The notes beneath the pieces were generated by a model. The model had not been told where the DNA came from. It searched no databases and worked only from the letters and a program-made list of their open reading frames with translations. The translations under genes were made by a program, and so were the position numbers. From the NCBI GenBank assembly GCA_001647635.1, contig CP014761.1:1-64000 (forward strand): 64,000 nt of DNA, written 5' to 3'. Below, one piece after another: positions 7,787-16,806 of this stretch (its first letter is position 1; each line of letters starts with the position of its first letter). The stretch is from Leifsonia xyli. GTDB taxonomy: Bacteria > Actinomycetota > Actinomycetes > Actinomycetales > Microbacteriaceae.

Positions 7787-9436
7787 ATGACCGACACCCC
7801 GAACACCCCGGAGCCCGCGAACTCCCAGCACGACGCCGACACGGACGCGGTCGTGGATGCTGCCGCCGGTTCCGAGCACGCCACCCCGGCCGCGCAGCAG
7901 CCCGCGGCCCCCGCGACCCCGGCCGCGCAGCCGACGGCGGAGCAGCCGACCGCGCAGCAGCCGACGGCACAGCAGCCGACCGCGCCGGTCCCGCCGGTCC
8001 AGCACACGCAGCCGACCCAGCCGGTTCAGCCGCAGCCGTACGGCCAGCCCTACGGTCAGCCGTACGGACAGCACCCGCAGCAGCCGCACTACGGGAACGG
8101 CGCGTTTGGCCAGCCCGCCGGCTACGGCCAGCAGCCCTACGGCGCCGACGGCCACCAGCAGGCTTACGCCACCCCTCCCGGTGCGGCGACCGCGACCGCG
8201 ACGCCCCCGGCGCAGAAGAAGCGCGGCAACACCGGCCTCATCATCGCGACCCTCGCCATCGGCGCGCTCGTCGGCGGTGTCGCCGGCGCCGGCGCGGGCG
8301 TCGGCATCTTCGCCGCGACCGACGCGGGCAACGCCACGATCAAGACGGTGTCCGGCCCTCAGAACATCACGGTCAACGACGCCAACAACGCGAGCACGGT
8401 CACGGCCGTCGCCGCGAAGGCGTCCCCGAGCGTCGTCACCATCTCGGTCACCGCGTCCAGCTCCGGCGGGACCGGCTCCGGCATCGTCCTGACCTCGGAC
8501 GGCTACGTGCTCACCAACACCCACGTGGTCACCCTCGACGGCCAGGCCAGCAACGTGAGCGTCACCGTCACCGACAACGACGGCAAGATCTACACCGCGA
8601 AGGTCGTCGGCACCGACCCGACCACCGACCTCGCCGTGATCAAGCTCGACAACGCCTCCGGCATGACCCCGATCTCGTGGGGCGACTCCAGCAAGCTCAA
8701 CGTCGGAAGCACCACGGTCGCCATCGGCGCGCCGCTCGGACTCTCCGGCACCGTCACCGACGGCATCGTCTCGGCCCTCAACCGCTCCATCAGCATCGCC
8801 TCCTCGGCGGCGCCGAAGGACGACTCCAACAGCGGCGGCGGCAGCCAGAACCCGTTCAACTTCAACTTCCCCGACCAGGGCGGCTCCGGCTCCCAGCAGC
8901 AGCAGACGCAGAGCACCGGCACGATCTCCCTCCCGGTGATCCAGACCGACGCGTCGATCAACCCGGGCAACTCCGGCGGTGCGCTGCTCAACAGCAAGGG
9001 CGAGCTGATCGGCGTCAACGTCGCGATCGCGAGCGCGGGCGGCTCCAGCTCGGACGGCTCCCAGTCCGGCAGCATCGGGGTCGGCTTCGCCATCCCGTCC
9101 AACCTGGCGAAGCGCATCTCCGACGAGATCATCAAGGACGGCAAGGCCACGCACGGCCTCCTCGGCGCCTCGGTGGCCGACGCCAGCAGCGACGCCAAGG
9201 CCACCACGGTCGGCGCCCTCATCAAGAGCGTCACCGGTGGCGGGGCAGCGGCGGGCGCAGGCCTCAAGGCGGGCGACGTCGTCGTGAACTTCGGCGACCA
9301 CCCGATCACCGACGCCACCGACCTCACCGCGCAGGTGCGCGCGGAGGCGGCGGGTGCCAAGGTCGACGTCACGTACATCCGCGGCGGCCAGACCAAGACC
9401 GCGTCGGTCACGCTGGGGTCGCTCCCGGCCGAATGA
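7787..9436 (+). CDS. Membrane-anchored S1C serine protease, HtrA/DegP-like, with PDZ domain
   Basis: 549 residues; ATG at 7787 after GGAAGGA. Residues 1-145 are a Pro/Gln/Ala-rich cytosolic tail with PYGQ repeats near 84-95. A membrane segment (about 149-176) exports the rest. The trypsin-like domain has catalytic H246 (NTHVV), D281 (TTDLAV) and S396 (NPGNSGGAL), with a Gly/Ser/Gln-rich insertion around 345-378. A PDZ domain fills about 450-540. Such proteases degrade or refold misfolded envelope proteins. Typical single-TM actinobacterial HtrA layout. Confidence 0.93.
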   Translation: MTDTPNTPEPANSQHDADTDAVVDAAAGSEHATPAAQQPAAPATPAAQPTAEQPTAQQPTAQQPTAPVPPVQHTQPTQPVQPQPYGQPYGQPYGQHPQQPHYGNGAFGQPAGYGQQPYGADGHQQAYATPPGAATATATPPAQKKRGNTGLIIATLAIGALVGGVAGAGAGVGIFAATDAGNATIKTVSGPQNITVNDANNASTVTAVAAKASPSVVTISVTASSSGGTGSGIVLTSDGYVLTNTHVVTLDGQASNVSVTVTDNDGKIYTAKVVGTDPTTDLAVIKLDNASGMTPISWGDSSKLNVGSTTVAIGAPLGLSGTVTDGIVSALNRSISIASSAAPKDDSNSGGGSQNPFNFNFPDQGGSGSQQQQTQSTGTISLPVIQTDASINPGNSGGALLNSKGELIGVNVAIASAGGSSSDGSQSGSIGVGFAIPSNLAKRISDEIIKDGKATHGLLGASVADASSDAKATTVGALIKSVTGGGAAAGAGLKAGDVVVNFGDHPITDATDLTAQVRAEAAGAKVDVTYIRGGQTKTASVTLGSLPAE

Positions 9437-9450
9437 CCGGCACCCCTCAC

Positions 9451-9484
9451 GGAAGGCCGTCCCGCAGCCGCGGGGCGGCCTTCC
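9451..9484 (+). terminator. Probable hairpin terminator after the HtrA-like gene
   Basis: Arms GGAAGGCCG (9451-9459) and CGGCCTTCC (9476-9484) form a strong GC hairpin 15 nt past the protease stop. There is no clear U run, as is common in high-GC actinobacteria, so termination strength is uncertain. Confidence 0.5.
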
Positions 9485-9560
9485 GCCGTCCGGGCGCTCC
9501 CGGCTCCGGCGCAGGCCCGGCTGATAGGCTCGACGCCGACCCGCGACACCGAAGGACCAG

Positions 9561-10604
9561 ATGACGGACGAAAGCGCTGACACCCTCCCGGGTGTCTCGT
9601 ATGTGATGCCCGTCCTCAACGAGGCCACCCACGTCCGAGCCGCCGTGGACAGCCTCCTCGCCCAGGACTACACCGGGCCGTTCGAGGTCACCATCGCCCT
9701 CGGCCCCAGCATCGACGGCACCACCGAGCTGGTCGAGGAGCTCGCCGCCGTCGACTCCCGCATCCGCGTGGTGGACAACGTCGTCGGCTCCACGCCCGCC
9801 GGCCTCAACCTCGCCATCCGGGAGTCGCGGTACCCCGTCGTCGTCCGGGTGGATGCGCACAGCGTCCTGCCGCCGGACTACGCCCGCGTCGCCGTCGAGA
9901 CGATCCTCGCGACCGGGGCCGACAACGTCGGCGGCCTGATGGACGCGCAGGGCACGACCGACTTCGAGCGCGCCGTGGCGCGCGCCTACGGCAGCCGGGT
10001 GGGCCTCGGCGGCACCAAGCTGCACGTCGGCGGCGAGGCCGGGCCCGCTGAGACCGTGTACCTCGGCGTCTTCCGCCGCGACCGCCTGCTCCAGGTGGGC
10101 CTCTTCGACGAGGAGATCAAGCGCGGGCAGGACTGGGAGCTCAACCGGCGTATCCGCACTGCCGGCGGCACGGTCTGGTTCACCCCGCGCCTGAAGGTGA
10201 CGTACCGGCCGCGCCCGAACGTGTACCGGCTGGCTCGTCAGATGTTCTCGACGGGCATCTGGCGCGGTGAACTGGCGCGCCGCTTCCCGGCGTCCAACGG
10301 CCTCCGCTACTTCGCGCCGCCGGTCATGGTGATCGGCGTCGTCGTCGGAACGCTGCTCGGCATCGCCGGCATCGTGCAGGCCCTGCTCGGCGCCACCCCC
10401 TGGCTGCTGTGGGGCTTCGCGATCCCGGCGTTCTACGCGCTGATCGTCATCGTCTCCGCGGTGCTGTGGGGGCGGCGCGACGGTTTTCGCCCGTTCCTGT
10501 GGTTTCTCGTAGTCTTGCCCTGCATCCATTTCAGCTGGGGGATCGGCTTCGTCCTCGGATACCTGTCGCTCACCCGCAACATCACGGCCCACACGGGAAG
10601 GTAG
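9561..10604 (+). CDS. Glycosyltransferase family 2 with C-terminal membrane segments
   Basis: 347 residues; ATG at 9561 after GAAGGA. The GT-A fold begins with VSYVMPVLNEATHV, has the nucleotide/metal region VVRVDAHSVLP (DxD-like DAH) and a GQDWELNRRI acceptor-site motif typical of GT2. Three or so hydrophobic helices fill residues 255-340, anchoring it in the membrane. It likely transfers a sugar from a nucleotide or polyprenyl donor to an envelope polymer. First of three closely packed genes with the CDP-alcohol phosphotransferase and a second GT2. Confidence 0.88.
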   Translation: MTDESADTLPGVSYVMPVLNEATHVRAAVDSLLAQDYTGPFEVTIALGPSIDGTTELVEELAAVDSRIRVVDNVVGSTPAGLNLAIRESRYPVVVRVDAHSVLPPDYARVAVETILATGADNVGGLMDAQGTTDFERAVARAYGSRVGLGGTKLHVGGEAGPAETVYLGVFRRDRLLQVGLFDEEIKRGQDWELNRRIRTAGGTVWFTPRLKVTYRPRPNVYRLARQMFSTGIWRGELARRFPASNGLRYFAPPVMVIGVVVGTLLGIAGIVQALLGATPWLLWGFAIPAFYALIVIVSAVLWGRRDGFRPFLWFLVVLPCIHFSWGIGFVLGYLSLTRNITAHTGR

Positions 10605-10606
10605 GC

Positions 10607-11425
10607 ATGACCGCACCCGGACCTGCGGCGCACGGCGCCCGTCCGTCCTCGATCGCCGAGCTGCGGGCGGTCGCGCAGCCCCCCGAGGTGCGCGGTCGCC
10701 GCAACGCGGAGCACTGGACGGCGTCGCTGTACCTGCGCAACCTGTCTCCGTACCTGACCTGGTTCCTGCTGAAGACGTCGATCTCGGCCAACGGCGTAAC
10801 CGGGCTGATGATCCTGACGGGATGGGCGACCGCCGCGGCGCTGCTCATCCCCGGCATCGCCGGCGCGGCGCTCGCGCTCGTGCTCGGCCAGCTGCAGATG
10901 CTGGTCGACTGCTGCGACGGCGAGGTGGCCCGCTGGCGCGGCACCTCCTCCCCGGCGGGGATCTTCCTCGACAACGTCGGGCACTACTCGACGGAGACAC
11001 TGATCGCGATCGTCCTCGGCATCCGCGCGGCGGGATACCCGTTCGAGGCGCCGCAGGACTTCCTCTGGACCAACCTCGGAACGCTCCTCGCGCTCGTGAT
11101 CGTGCTCAACAAGGCGCTCAACGACATGGTGCGCGTGGCGCGGGCCAACGCCGGTCTGCCGAAGCTCGCCGACACCCAGTCGGAGTACGCGCCGACCCAC
11201 GGCCTCGTGGCGACGCTGCGCCGGGCCGCGAAGTTCCTGCCGTTCCACCGGCTGTACCACTCGGTCGAGCTGACCATCCTGATCTTCGTCTTCTCGATCG
11301 TCGGGCTGTTCATCGGGGCGACGCTCGCCGACCGCATCCTGCTGAGCGCGCTGGTGCCGCTGTCGATCCTGGCGCTGGTCGGCCACTTCGTGACCATCAT
11401 GGCGTCGCGGCGGGTCCGTGGCTGA
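10607..11425 (+). CDS. CDP-alcohol phosphatidyltransferase family membrane enzyme
   Basis: 272 residues; ATG two bases after the GT2 stop, with GGAAGG upstream. The family signature is present at residues 101-126: D101, D104-G105, A108-R109, G118, D122, but the last position of the canonical motif is His126 instead of Asp. Several membrane helices follow. Family members move a phospho-alcohol from a CDP-alcohol to another alcohol, as in phospholipid or inositol-phosphate lipid synthesis. Between two GT2 genes it more likely builds or decorates an envelope glycolipid or polymer. The D-to-H change at the catalytic-base position suggests an altered mechanism or subfamily. Confidence 0.82.
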   Translation: MTAPGPAAHGARPSSIAELRAVAQPPEVRGRRNAEHWTASLYLRNLSPYLTWFLLKTSISANGVTGLMILTGWATAAALLIPGIAGAALALVLGQLQMLVDCCDGEVARWRGTSSPAGIFLDNVGHYSTETLIAIVLGIRAAGYPFEAPQDFLWTNLGTLLALVIVLNKALNDMVRVARANAGLPKLADTQSEYAPTHGLVATLRRAAKFLPFHRLYHSVELTILIFVFSIVGLFIGATLADRILLSALVPLSILALVGHFVTIMASRRVRG

Positions 11426-12302
11426 GCTGCCCGCCGTCGCGGTCGTCGTGCTCACCCAGGGCACGCGGCCGACCGAGCTGCGCCGCGGACTGGAGTCCGT
11501 GCTCGCCCAGCAGGGCGTGGTGACGGATATCGTCGTCGTCGGCAACGGCTGGGACCCGGCCACCGCGAACCCGTCGCTTCCGGCGGGCGTGCGCTCATTG
11601 GCTCTTCCCGAGAACGTCGGCATCCCGGCCGGGCGGAACGCGGGCGTGCCGTTGGTGTCGGGGGAGTGGCTGTTCTTCCTGGACGACGATGCGGACATCC
11701 CGTCGCCCACGTTCCTGGCCGACGCCGTGGCGAAGCTGCGCGACGACCCCGCGATCGGGATGCTGCAGCCGCGGCTGCGAGTGCCCGACGGCGGGCCGGC
11801 TCCGCGCCGCTGGATCCCGCGCATCCGCAAGGGCGACCCGGAGCGGTCGAGCAACGTGTTCGCCGTCCTGGAGGCGGTCATCGTCATGCCCCGCGCGGTG
11901 TTCGAGCGCGCCGGGGGATGGGCGGCGCCGTTCTTCTACGCCCACGAGGGCATCGACCTGGCGTGGAAGGTGTGGGACCAGGACAAGCGCGTCTGGTACG
12001 CCGGCGACCTCGTCGCCGAGCACCCGTCCGTCTCGCCGACGCGGCACTCGTACTACTACCGGCTCAACGCCCGGAACCGGGTCTGGCTGGCCCGGCGAAA
12101 CCTGCCCGCGGTGCTCGTCCCGCTCTACGTCGGGTCGTGGACGGGCATCCAGCTGCTCCGCTGGTTCCGGAAGCCCGCCGTGCTGCGCGCCTGGTTCGGC
12201 GGCTGGGCCGAGGGCTGGCGCTCCGATCCGGGCGAACGCCGCCCGCTGCGCTGGCGGACCATCGCCCGCATGACCGCCGCCGGTCGCCCGCCGATCGTCT
12301 GA
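11418..12302 (+). CDS. Glycosyltransferase family 2
   Basis: 294 residues; GTG at 11418 inside the end of the CDP-alcohol transferase gene (8-nt overlap). GT-A fold starting at VAVVVLTQG, with FLDDDADIPSP carrying the DxD metal motif and an acceptor region FYAHEGIDLAWKVW. Unlike the GT2 upstream there is only one weak hydrophobic segment near the C-terminus. It is close to rhamnosyl/galactofuranosyl-type GT2 enzymes in layout, but donor and acceptor are unknown. Translational coupling says it works with the two genes before it. Confidence 0.87.
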   Translation: MAELPAVAVVVLTQGTRPTELRRGLESVLAQQGVVTDIVVVGNGWDPATANPSLPAGVRSLALPENVGIPAGRNAGVPLVSGEWLFFLDDDADIPSPTFLADAVAKLRDDPAIGMLQPRLRVPDGGPAPRRWIPRIRKGDPERSSNVFAVLEAVIVMPRAVFERAGGWAAPFFYAHEGIDLAWKVWDQDKRVWYAGDLVAEHPSVSPTRHSYYYRLNARNRVWLARRNLPAVLVPLYVGSWTGIQLLRWFRKPAVLRAWFGGWAEGWRSDPGERRPLRWRTIARMTAAGRPPIV

Positions 12303-12315
12303 GGACGCCGCCGGG

Positions 12316-13305
12316 TCACCCCGCCGCCTGCTCGGACGCCGTGTCGTCGTCCGGACGGGGGAGCGGCTCGAGGGCCCTCGGTTCAGCCGTGTCGTCGTCC
12401 GTCGAGGCGCGTCGCGGCAGCGCGCCGCGGAGCGCCTTGCCCACGCGCGCGGCCCTCTCGCCGGTGGCGCGCCCGAAGCGCACAGCGCCGTCGCCGGTGG
12501 CGCGGCCGAAGCGCGCCGCACCACCACCGGTCGCGGCTCCCAGCCGTCGCACGGCGCCCGGCCCCTCGACCGGGGTGAGCACCTCGGGGATGATCATGGG
12601 CGCGGGTCCGAAGGCGAGGCGCGCGTTCTGCACCACCCGGCGGGCGAGGATGTTGTTGCCTGCACCGCCGATCACGGCCCCGACGCCGAACGGGATCGCC
12701 CGCGCGACGATGCTCGCGCCGCCGCGCACCGCGAACTGGCGGATGAAGGTGCTCTTGAGCCGGTCGACCAGCGGACCGACGACCATCGAGGGGAGGGTCG
12801 AGGTGACCAGCTCGCCCCAGTACGCCGTGCGGGTGACCCCGCCGCCGCCGAACTGGCCGGCGAGCTGGCGCACGAGGTCGGAGCCCTCGCGGCCGAGCAT
12901 CATGGTGAGCACGAGGGCCCGCGCGCGCTCCGGATCGTCGACCGCGATACCGTGCAGCTCGCTCATCGACTGCGCGTACAGCGCGGTCGCCTCCAGGAAT
13001 CCCGCTGTCTCGAGGCCCGACAGCGCCAGCGTGACGCCCGTGCCGATCGCGGGGATGACCGCCGTGGCGCCGACCGCCGCGCCGCCGCTCGTCACCGCCG
13101 CCACATAGCGCCGCTCGAGCATGCGTGCCAGGTCGTCCGCCGTCGCCTCGGGGTGCCGTCGTCGCAGGCTGCGCAGGTGGGCGAGCACCGCGGGGCGCTG
13201 GATGCCGAGGAAGCGGTCCAGGGTCGTGTTGAGAGCCCGCGGGGTGTCGCCGCCGCGCTGCGGGCCTCCGGTGACGGAGATGATCGGTTGCTGCTTCTTG
13301 GCCAT
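12316..13305 (-). CDS. Conserved hypothetical protein, possibly EcsC-like, with C-terminal repeats
   Basis: 329 residues from ATG 13305 (a GTG directly before it is possible). Residues 60-215 hold Gly/Ala-rich helices (SGGAAVGATAVIPAIGTG) and a DDPERARALVLTMMLG segment that recall EcsC-family proteins. Residues about 268-300 contain three copies of an ARFGRATG-like 14-residue repeat, followed by an acidic, disordered tail. No catalytic residues are apparent. It is convergent with the GT2 operon and is not clearly part of it. Role unknown. Confidence 0.75.
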   Translation of the reverse strand: MAKKQQPIISVTGGPQRGGDTPRALNTTLDRFLGIQRPAVLAHLRSLRRRHPEATADDLARMLERRYVAAVTSGGAAVGATAVIPAIGTGVTLALSGLETAGFLEATALYAQSMSELHGIAVDDPERARALVLTMMLGREGSDLVRQLAGQFGGGGVTRTAYWGELVTSTLPSMVVGPLVDRLKSTFIRQFAVRGGASIVARAIPFGVGAVIGGAGNNILARRVVQNARLAFGPAPMIIPEVLTPVEGPGAVRRLGAATGGGAARFGRATGDGAVRFGRATGERAARVGKALRGALPRRASTDDDTAEPRALEPLPRPDDDTASEQAAG

Positions 13306-13365
13306 CACCGGAGAGTGTAGGCCGGTTATCCGTGAGCGCCATCGATGCCACGGCCGCCACGCTGT

Positions 13366-13677
13366 TCACCGTGAACCGCGCGAGCGGCGGCGACGCTCGC
13401 GGAGGTACTCGCGCGCGGAGTGCACGCGATGGTCCGGCGGCAGGTGCTCGCGCGTGATGTCCTGCGTCAGCGCGGCGACGTCGGTGCCGAGAGCGGTCGC
13501 GATCCGGACGATGGTGAGGAGGCTGGGGTTCGCCGCGCCGCGCTCGATCTTGCCGAAGTTCGTGACGTGCATCGCCGCGAGGCCCGCGATCGCCTCCTGA
13601 CTGAGCCCGAGGTCGAGGCGGGCGCGACGGATGCGTTCGCCGAGGAGAGCGGCGGCCGGGGCGACAGGGTCTTTCAT
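13366..13677 (-). CDS. XRE-family helix-turn-helix protein
   Basis: 103 residues, ATG at 13677. A Cro/C1-type HTH covers about residues 12-70: GERIRRARLDLGLSQEAIAG, then the recognition part HVTNFGKIERG and NPSLLTIVRIATALG. The tail is very basic (REYLRERRRRSRGSR). No effector domain. The reading frame is open further upstream, but this ATG begins at the natural N-terminus of the domain. It probably represses or activates local genes; no operator is obvious. Confidence 0.82.
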   Translation of the reverse strand: MKDPVAPAAALLGERIRRARLDLGLSQEAIAGLAAMHVTNFGKIERGAANPSLLTIVRIATALGTDVAALTQDITREHLPPDHRVHSAREYLRERRRRSRGSR

Positions 13678-13816
13678 GGTGCTTCCAGTACAGAGGCTGC
13701 GCCGAGGGCAGGCCAGAGCAGGAGCGCCCCCTTCTGTGCACCTCATGCGTTCCCCGCCGAATATGCGGTCTATGCGGGCATTCGGTAGCGCGGCGCGGCG
13801 GGCCGTGACGCCGTGC

Positions 13817-13847
13817 CCGACCCGGGCGGCGAGACCGCCCGGGTCGG
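13817..13847 (-). terminator. Perfect 13-bp GC hairpin, likely terminator
   Basis: Arms 13817-13829 and 13835-13847 are perfectly complementary around a 5-nt loop. The hairpin lies 11 nt downstream of the stop of the minus-strand gene 13859-14176. No U run follows. Confidence 0.55.
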
Positions 13848-13858
13848 TGGGCGCGACC

Positions 13859-14176
13859 TCAAAGGCTGAGCTGCCAGAGGTACTCGCGGCCGTCCGGCGG
13901 GAACCAGCGCACCACCAGCACCGTGTCGCGGGCGGGCTCCGCGCCGTCGACGCTGGCGCGCACCGCCTCGCCCGGCGCGATGGAGCTCGGCGCGCTGACG
14001 CGCAGACGGGAGCCCCCGGCGATGCTGACGGTCACTCCCGTGAGGGTCTCGCGCCCCTCGTTGACGAGCCGGTAGTGCGGTGCGGCGCTGCGGTCGACCC
14101 TCCACGGCACCCGGTACGCGAAGCGCCGGGGACGAGGGGCCGGAGAGGGGCTGCGGAGGATGCGGAGTCGATTCAT
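13859..14176 (-). CDS. Small hypothetical protein with Ig-like beta pattern
   Basis: 105 residues, ATG at 14176. After a basic N-terminus the protein alternates short beta strands (HYRLVNEGRETLTGVTVSI, RLRVSAPSSIAPGEAVRASV, TVLVVRWFPPDGREYLWQL) in a pattern like a single Ig/fibronectin-type domain. There is no signal peptide or membrane segment. Family not recognised. It is followed by a strong hairpin, which supports a monocistronic gene. Confidence 0.6.
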   Translation of the reverse strand: MNRLRILRSPSPAPRPRRFAYRVPWRVDRSAAPHYRLVNEGRETLTGVTVSIAGGSRLRVSAPSSIAPGEAVRASVDGAEPARDTVLVVRWFPPDGREYLWQLSL

Positions 14177-14315
14177 GCGACGAAACTAACGAGGTCCTCC
14201 GACGCTCGAGGGCCTGGAACCGGGCACGAACGCTGTTTCTGTGGACAACTCGTCGAAGTTTTTTCTGTGGACACTTTCGCGGGGCGAGCGAAAGGCGTCC
14301 TGAGCAGGGGTTTCC

Positions 14316-15050
14316 TCAGGTGCCGTAGTCGGTGTTGTACAGCTCCAGCACATCGCCGATCGGTCCGTCGAGCACGAGCTTGCCCTTGTCGAGGTACAGC
14401 CCGCGCTGGCAGAACCGGCGCAGGTCCTTCTCGTTGTGGGAGACGAAGAACAGCGTCCGACCGCCCGCCAGAAGCTCCTCGATGCGCCGGTAGCACTTCT
14501 CGCGGAAGCCGCGGTCGCCCACCGCGAGAACCTCGTCCACGAGCAGCACGGGCTCTTCGAGCTGGGCGATGACGGAGAACGCGATGCGCACCTTCATGCC
14601 GCTGGAGAGGTGCTTGTAGGGCGTGTCCACGAAGTCGCCGATCTCGGCGAAGTCGATGATCGAGTCGAACCGCTCGTCGATCTCGGCCTTCGACATGCCG
14701 TGCAGGCCGGCCGTGAGGTAGACGTTGTCGCGCACCGTCAGGTCGTCGACGAAGCCGCCCGTGATCTCGATCAGCGGAGCGACGCCCTCGGTCACGCGGA
14801 CGGAGCCCTCGTCGGGCAGCAGCACACCCGCCACGAGCTTCAGCAGGGTCGACTTGCCCTGCCCGTTGCGGCCGACGACGCCGATCGCCTCGCCGGGCTG
14901 GACGTGGAAGGTGACGTTCCGCAGCGGCCAGAAGTCGTCGGGCCGGGTGCGGCGCTCCCGGGACGAGAAGAGGTCCTTGAACGAGCGGCGCGCGCCGCGG
15001 TTGCGGCGGAAGCGCACGCCGAGTCCGTCGACGGCGATGACCGGGGCCAC
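14316..15050 (-). CDS. ABC transporter ATPase for polysaccharide/teichoic acid export (Wzt/TagH-like)
   Basis: 244 residues; the GTG start follows the permease stop with no gap. Walker A GRNGQGKSTLL, signature HLSSGMKVRIAFS (the LSSGM variant usual in polymer exporters), Walker B VLLVDEVLAVGD, and switch His in FFVSHNEKDL. The N-terminal insert with RRSFKDLFSSRER before the core is typical of Wzt/TagH proteins. It has no extra C-terminal carbohydrate-binding domain, so it is the short form. With the permease encoded directly upstream it exports an undecaprenyl-linked polymer. Confidence 0.9.
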   Translation of the reverse strand: MAPVIAVDGLGVRFRRNRGARRSFKDLFSSRERRTRPDDFWPLRNVTFHVQPGEAIGVVGRNGQGKSTLLKLVAGVLLPDEGSVRVTEGVAPLIEITGGFVDDLTVRDNVYLTAGLHGMSKAEIDERFDSIIDFAEIGDFVDTPYKHLSSGMKVRIAFSVIAQLEEPVLLVDEVLAVGDRGFREKCYRRIEELLAGGRTLFFVSHNEKDLRRFCQRGLYLDKGKLVLDGPIGDVLELYNTDYGT

Positions 15051-15935
15051 TCAGATCTCCTTCAGCACGTCGCGCTCGAAGCGCCGGAACACGAGCCACC
15101 CGATCCCCAGGATCACCAGCGACATCGCTGCGGCGACGCCGACCAGGAACCAGTCCAGCTCCTCGGCGAAGAACGCGGAGCGGTACAGGCTGAAGATGCC
15201 GGTGAGCGGGTTGAACGCCGACCAGAAGTGCAGCGAGAACAGCACGTCCGTGGAGGCGCCCGGATGCGTCGCGACGTATGCGGCGCAGTGCTTCGCGGCG
15301 ATACCGCCGCCGCAGCCGCCGGGCAGGTCGCGGGCGCTGTAGATGATGGGGGAGGCGTAGAACAGGAAGCGCAGCGCCAGCTTCACCGCCCGCTCCAGGT
15401 CGCGGAAGAACACGACCAGCGGGGCCACGATCAGCCCGACGCCGACGGTCAGCACCGTCTGGATGAGGATGGCGAGCGGGAAGAACACCACATCGACGTT
15501 GAGCTTGGCCCCGGTGATGATCGCGAAGAACGCGAGCACCGGGAGCGACAGCAGGAACTCGATGCCCTTGGACGCCACGATCCGGTTGACCCAGATCGTC
15601 CGCGGGATCATCGTCGACCGGATGAGCTTCGCCTCGCGGATGTACGCGCGGGTGCTGTCCGAGACGGCGCCGTTGAACCACATCCACGGCAGGAGCGCCG
15701 CGAGCAGGAAGACGATGTACGGGTTCTCGCCGACGTCGCGCTTGAAGATGACCGTGAAGACGAACCAGTAGATCGCGCTCATCACGAGCGGGTCGAGGAT
15801 CGACCACAGGTAGCCGAGGACGCTCGTCGAGTACCGGACGCGCAGGTCGCGCTTGGTCAGCAGCCAGAGGGAGTGCCGGTAGCGCGTGAAACGCGAGCGC
15901 TGCGCAGGGCGCACTTCAGTCGGGATGCTGGTCAC
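15051..15935 (-). CDS. ABC-2 type polymer export permease (Wzm/TagG-like)
   Basis: 294 residues from GTG 15935. Six hydrophobic segments with a short amphipathic N-terminal region (LWLLTKRDLRVRYSTSVLGYLW), the hallmark of Wzm/TagG/RfbD permeases. A periplasmic-side insert with three cysteines (GGCGG and AKHCAAY) sits between segments 4 and 5. It pairs with the ATPase encoded directly after it and carries lipid-linked wall polymer across the membrane. Confidence 0.9.
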   Translation of the reverse strand: MTSIPTEVRPAQRSRFTRYRHSLWLLTKRDLRVRYSTSVLGYLWSILDPLVMSAIYWFVFTVIFKRDVGENPYIVFLLAALLPWMWFNGAVSDSTRAYIREAKLIRSTMIPRTIWVNRIVASKGIEFLLSLPVLAFFAIITGAKLNVDVVFFPLAILIQTVLTVGVGLIVAPLVVFFRDLERAVKLALRFLFYASPIIYSARDLPGGCGGGIAAKHCAAYVATHPGASTDVLFSLHFWSAFNPLTGIFSLYRSAFFAEELDWFLVGVAAAMSLVILGIGWLVFRRFERDVLKEI

Positions 15936-15988
15936 GAGAACCCATCGTATTGATCGAAGCTGCGTGAGGGCTCACGCGGCGGATTCGA

Positions 15989-16681
15989 CTATACGAAAAG
16001 ATTCGCGCGCTCCAGGTCCTCCTGGAAGTCGACCTCGACGGCGTACAGGTCGGAGATGTCGACCGGCTCGGCCAGCAGGCGGTCCTGCTCGATGGCGAGC
16101 TCGATGCCGCGCTCGAAGTAGTCCTGGTCGCCGACGCGCTGCAACTGGCGCAGCAGAGTCGCCTTATCGGCTGAGGAGATGTAGTTGATGCCCACGGCCT
16201 CGCCGAGACCGTTCTTGACCGTCTTCGACAGCTCCTGGATGTAGCCCTCGGGGCCGGTCGTGTACTTGACCTCCTCGTCGGCGACGGACGAGGTGTTGAC
16301 CGTCACGAAGGTCTGGTCGCGGGCGACCATCGCCGCGCCGCGGACGAGCACGGCCGGGTCGAAGACCACGTCGCCGTTCATCCACAGCACGCCGCCGTTG
16401 CCGGAGGCCTGCAGGGCGCGCATGAGGCTCTTGGAGGTGTTGGTCTGGTCGTACTGCTCGTTGTAGACGAACTGCGCGTCCGGGAACGCCTCGATGATGT
16501 GCTCGAGCTTGTAGCCGACGACGATGGTGACCTGGACGTCCTTGCCGAAGGCGGCGTGGATGTTGTCGAACTGCTGCTGCATGATCGTGCGGCCGTCGCT
16601 CAGCTCGGTGAGGGGCTTGGGCAGGCTCCGGCCGAGTCGGCTTCCCATACCGGCCGCGAGGATCACTACCTGGGTCGTCAC
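15989..16681 (-). CDS. Nucleotidyltransferase of the LicC/sugar-1-phosphate type
   Basis: 230 residues from GTG 16681, preceded by AAGGAGA. The N-terminus has the nucleotide-binding signature LAAGMGSRLG followed by PKPL, and LWMNGDVVFDP supplies the metal-binding Asp. The short length and lack of a trimeric beta-helix tail fit the LicC (CTP:phosphocholine cytidylyltransferase)-like branch or related small sugar-phosphate transferases. It likely makes a CDP- or NDP-activated building block for the polymer handled by the exporter genes downstream. A CDP-alcohol transferase at 10.6 kb could be a consumer. Confidence 0.83.
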   Translation of the reverse strand: MTTQVVILAAGMGSRLGRSLPKPLTELSDGRTIMQQQFDNIHAAFGKDVQVTIVVGYKLEHIIEAFPDAQFVYNEQYDQTNTSKSLMRALQASGNGGVLWMNGDVVFDPAVLVRGAAMVARDQTFVTVNTSSVADEEVKYTTGPEGYIQELSKTVKNGLGEAVGINYISSADKATLLRQLQRVGDQDYFERGIELAIEQDRLLAEPVDISDLYAVEVDFQEDLERANLFV

Positions 16682-16806
16682 AATCGTCTCCTTGGGTCGT
16701 CGCTCTGCGAGAGCTCTGCACGCACGGGCCGGGAGTTCACAGAGTGGTCACCCGGGGTTTCCATGCTTCGTCGAGAATACCGGGGACCCCTGTCCGGGGG
16801 CAGGGG

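Noticed and set aside
14236..14275. Direct repeat of TTCTGTGGACA
   Set aside because: Only two copies 30 nt apart, in the gap 14177-14315; too short to support a function.
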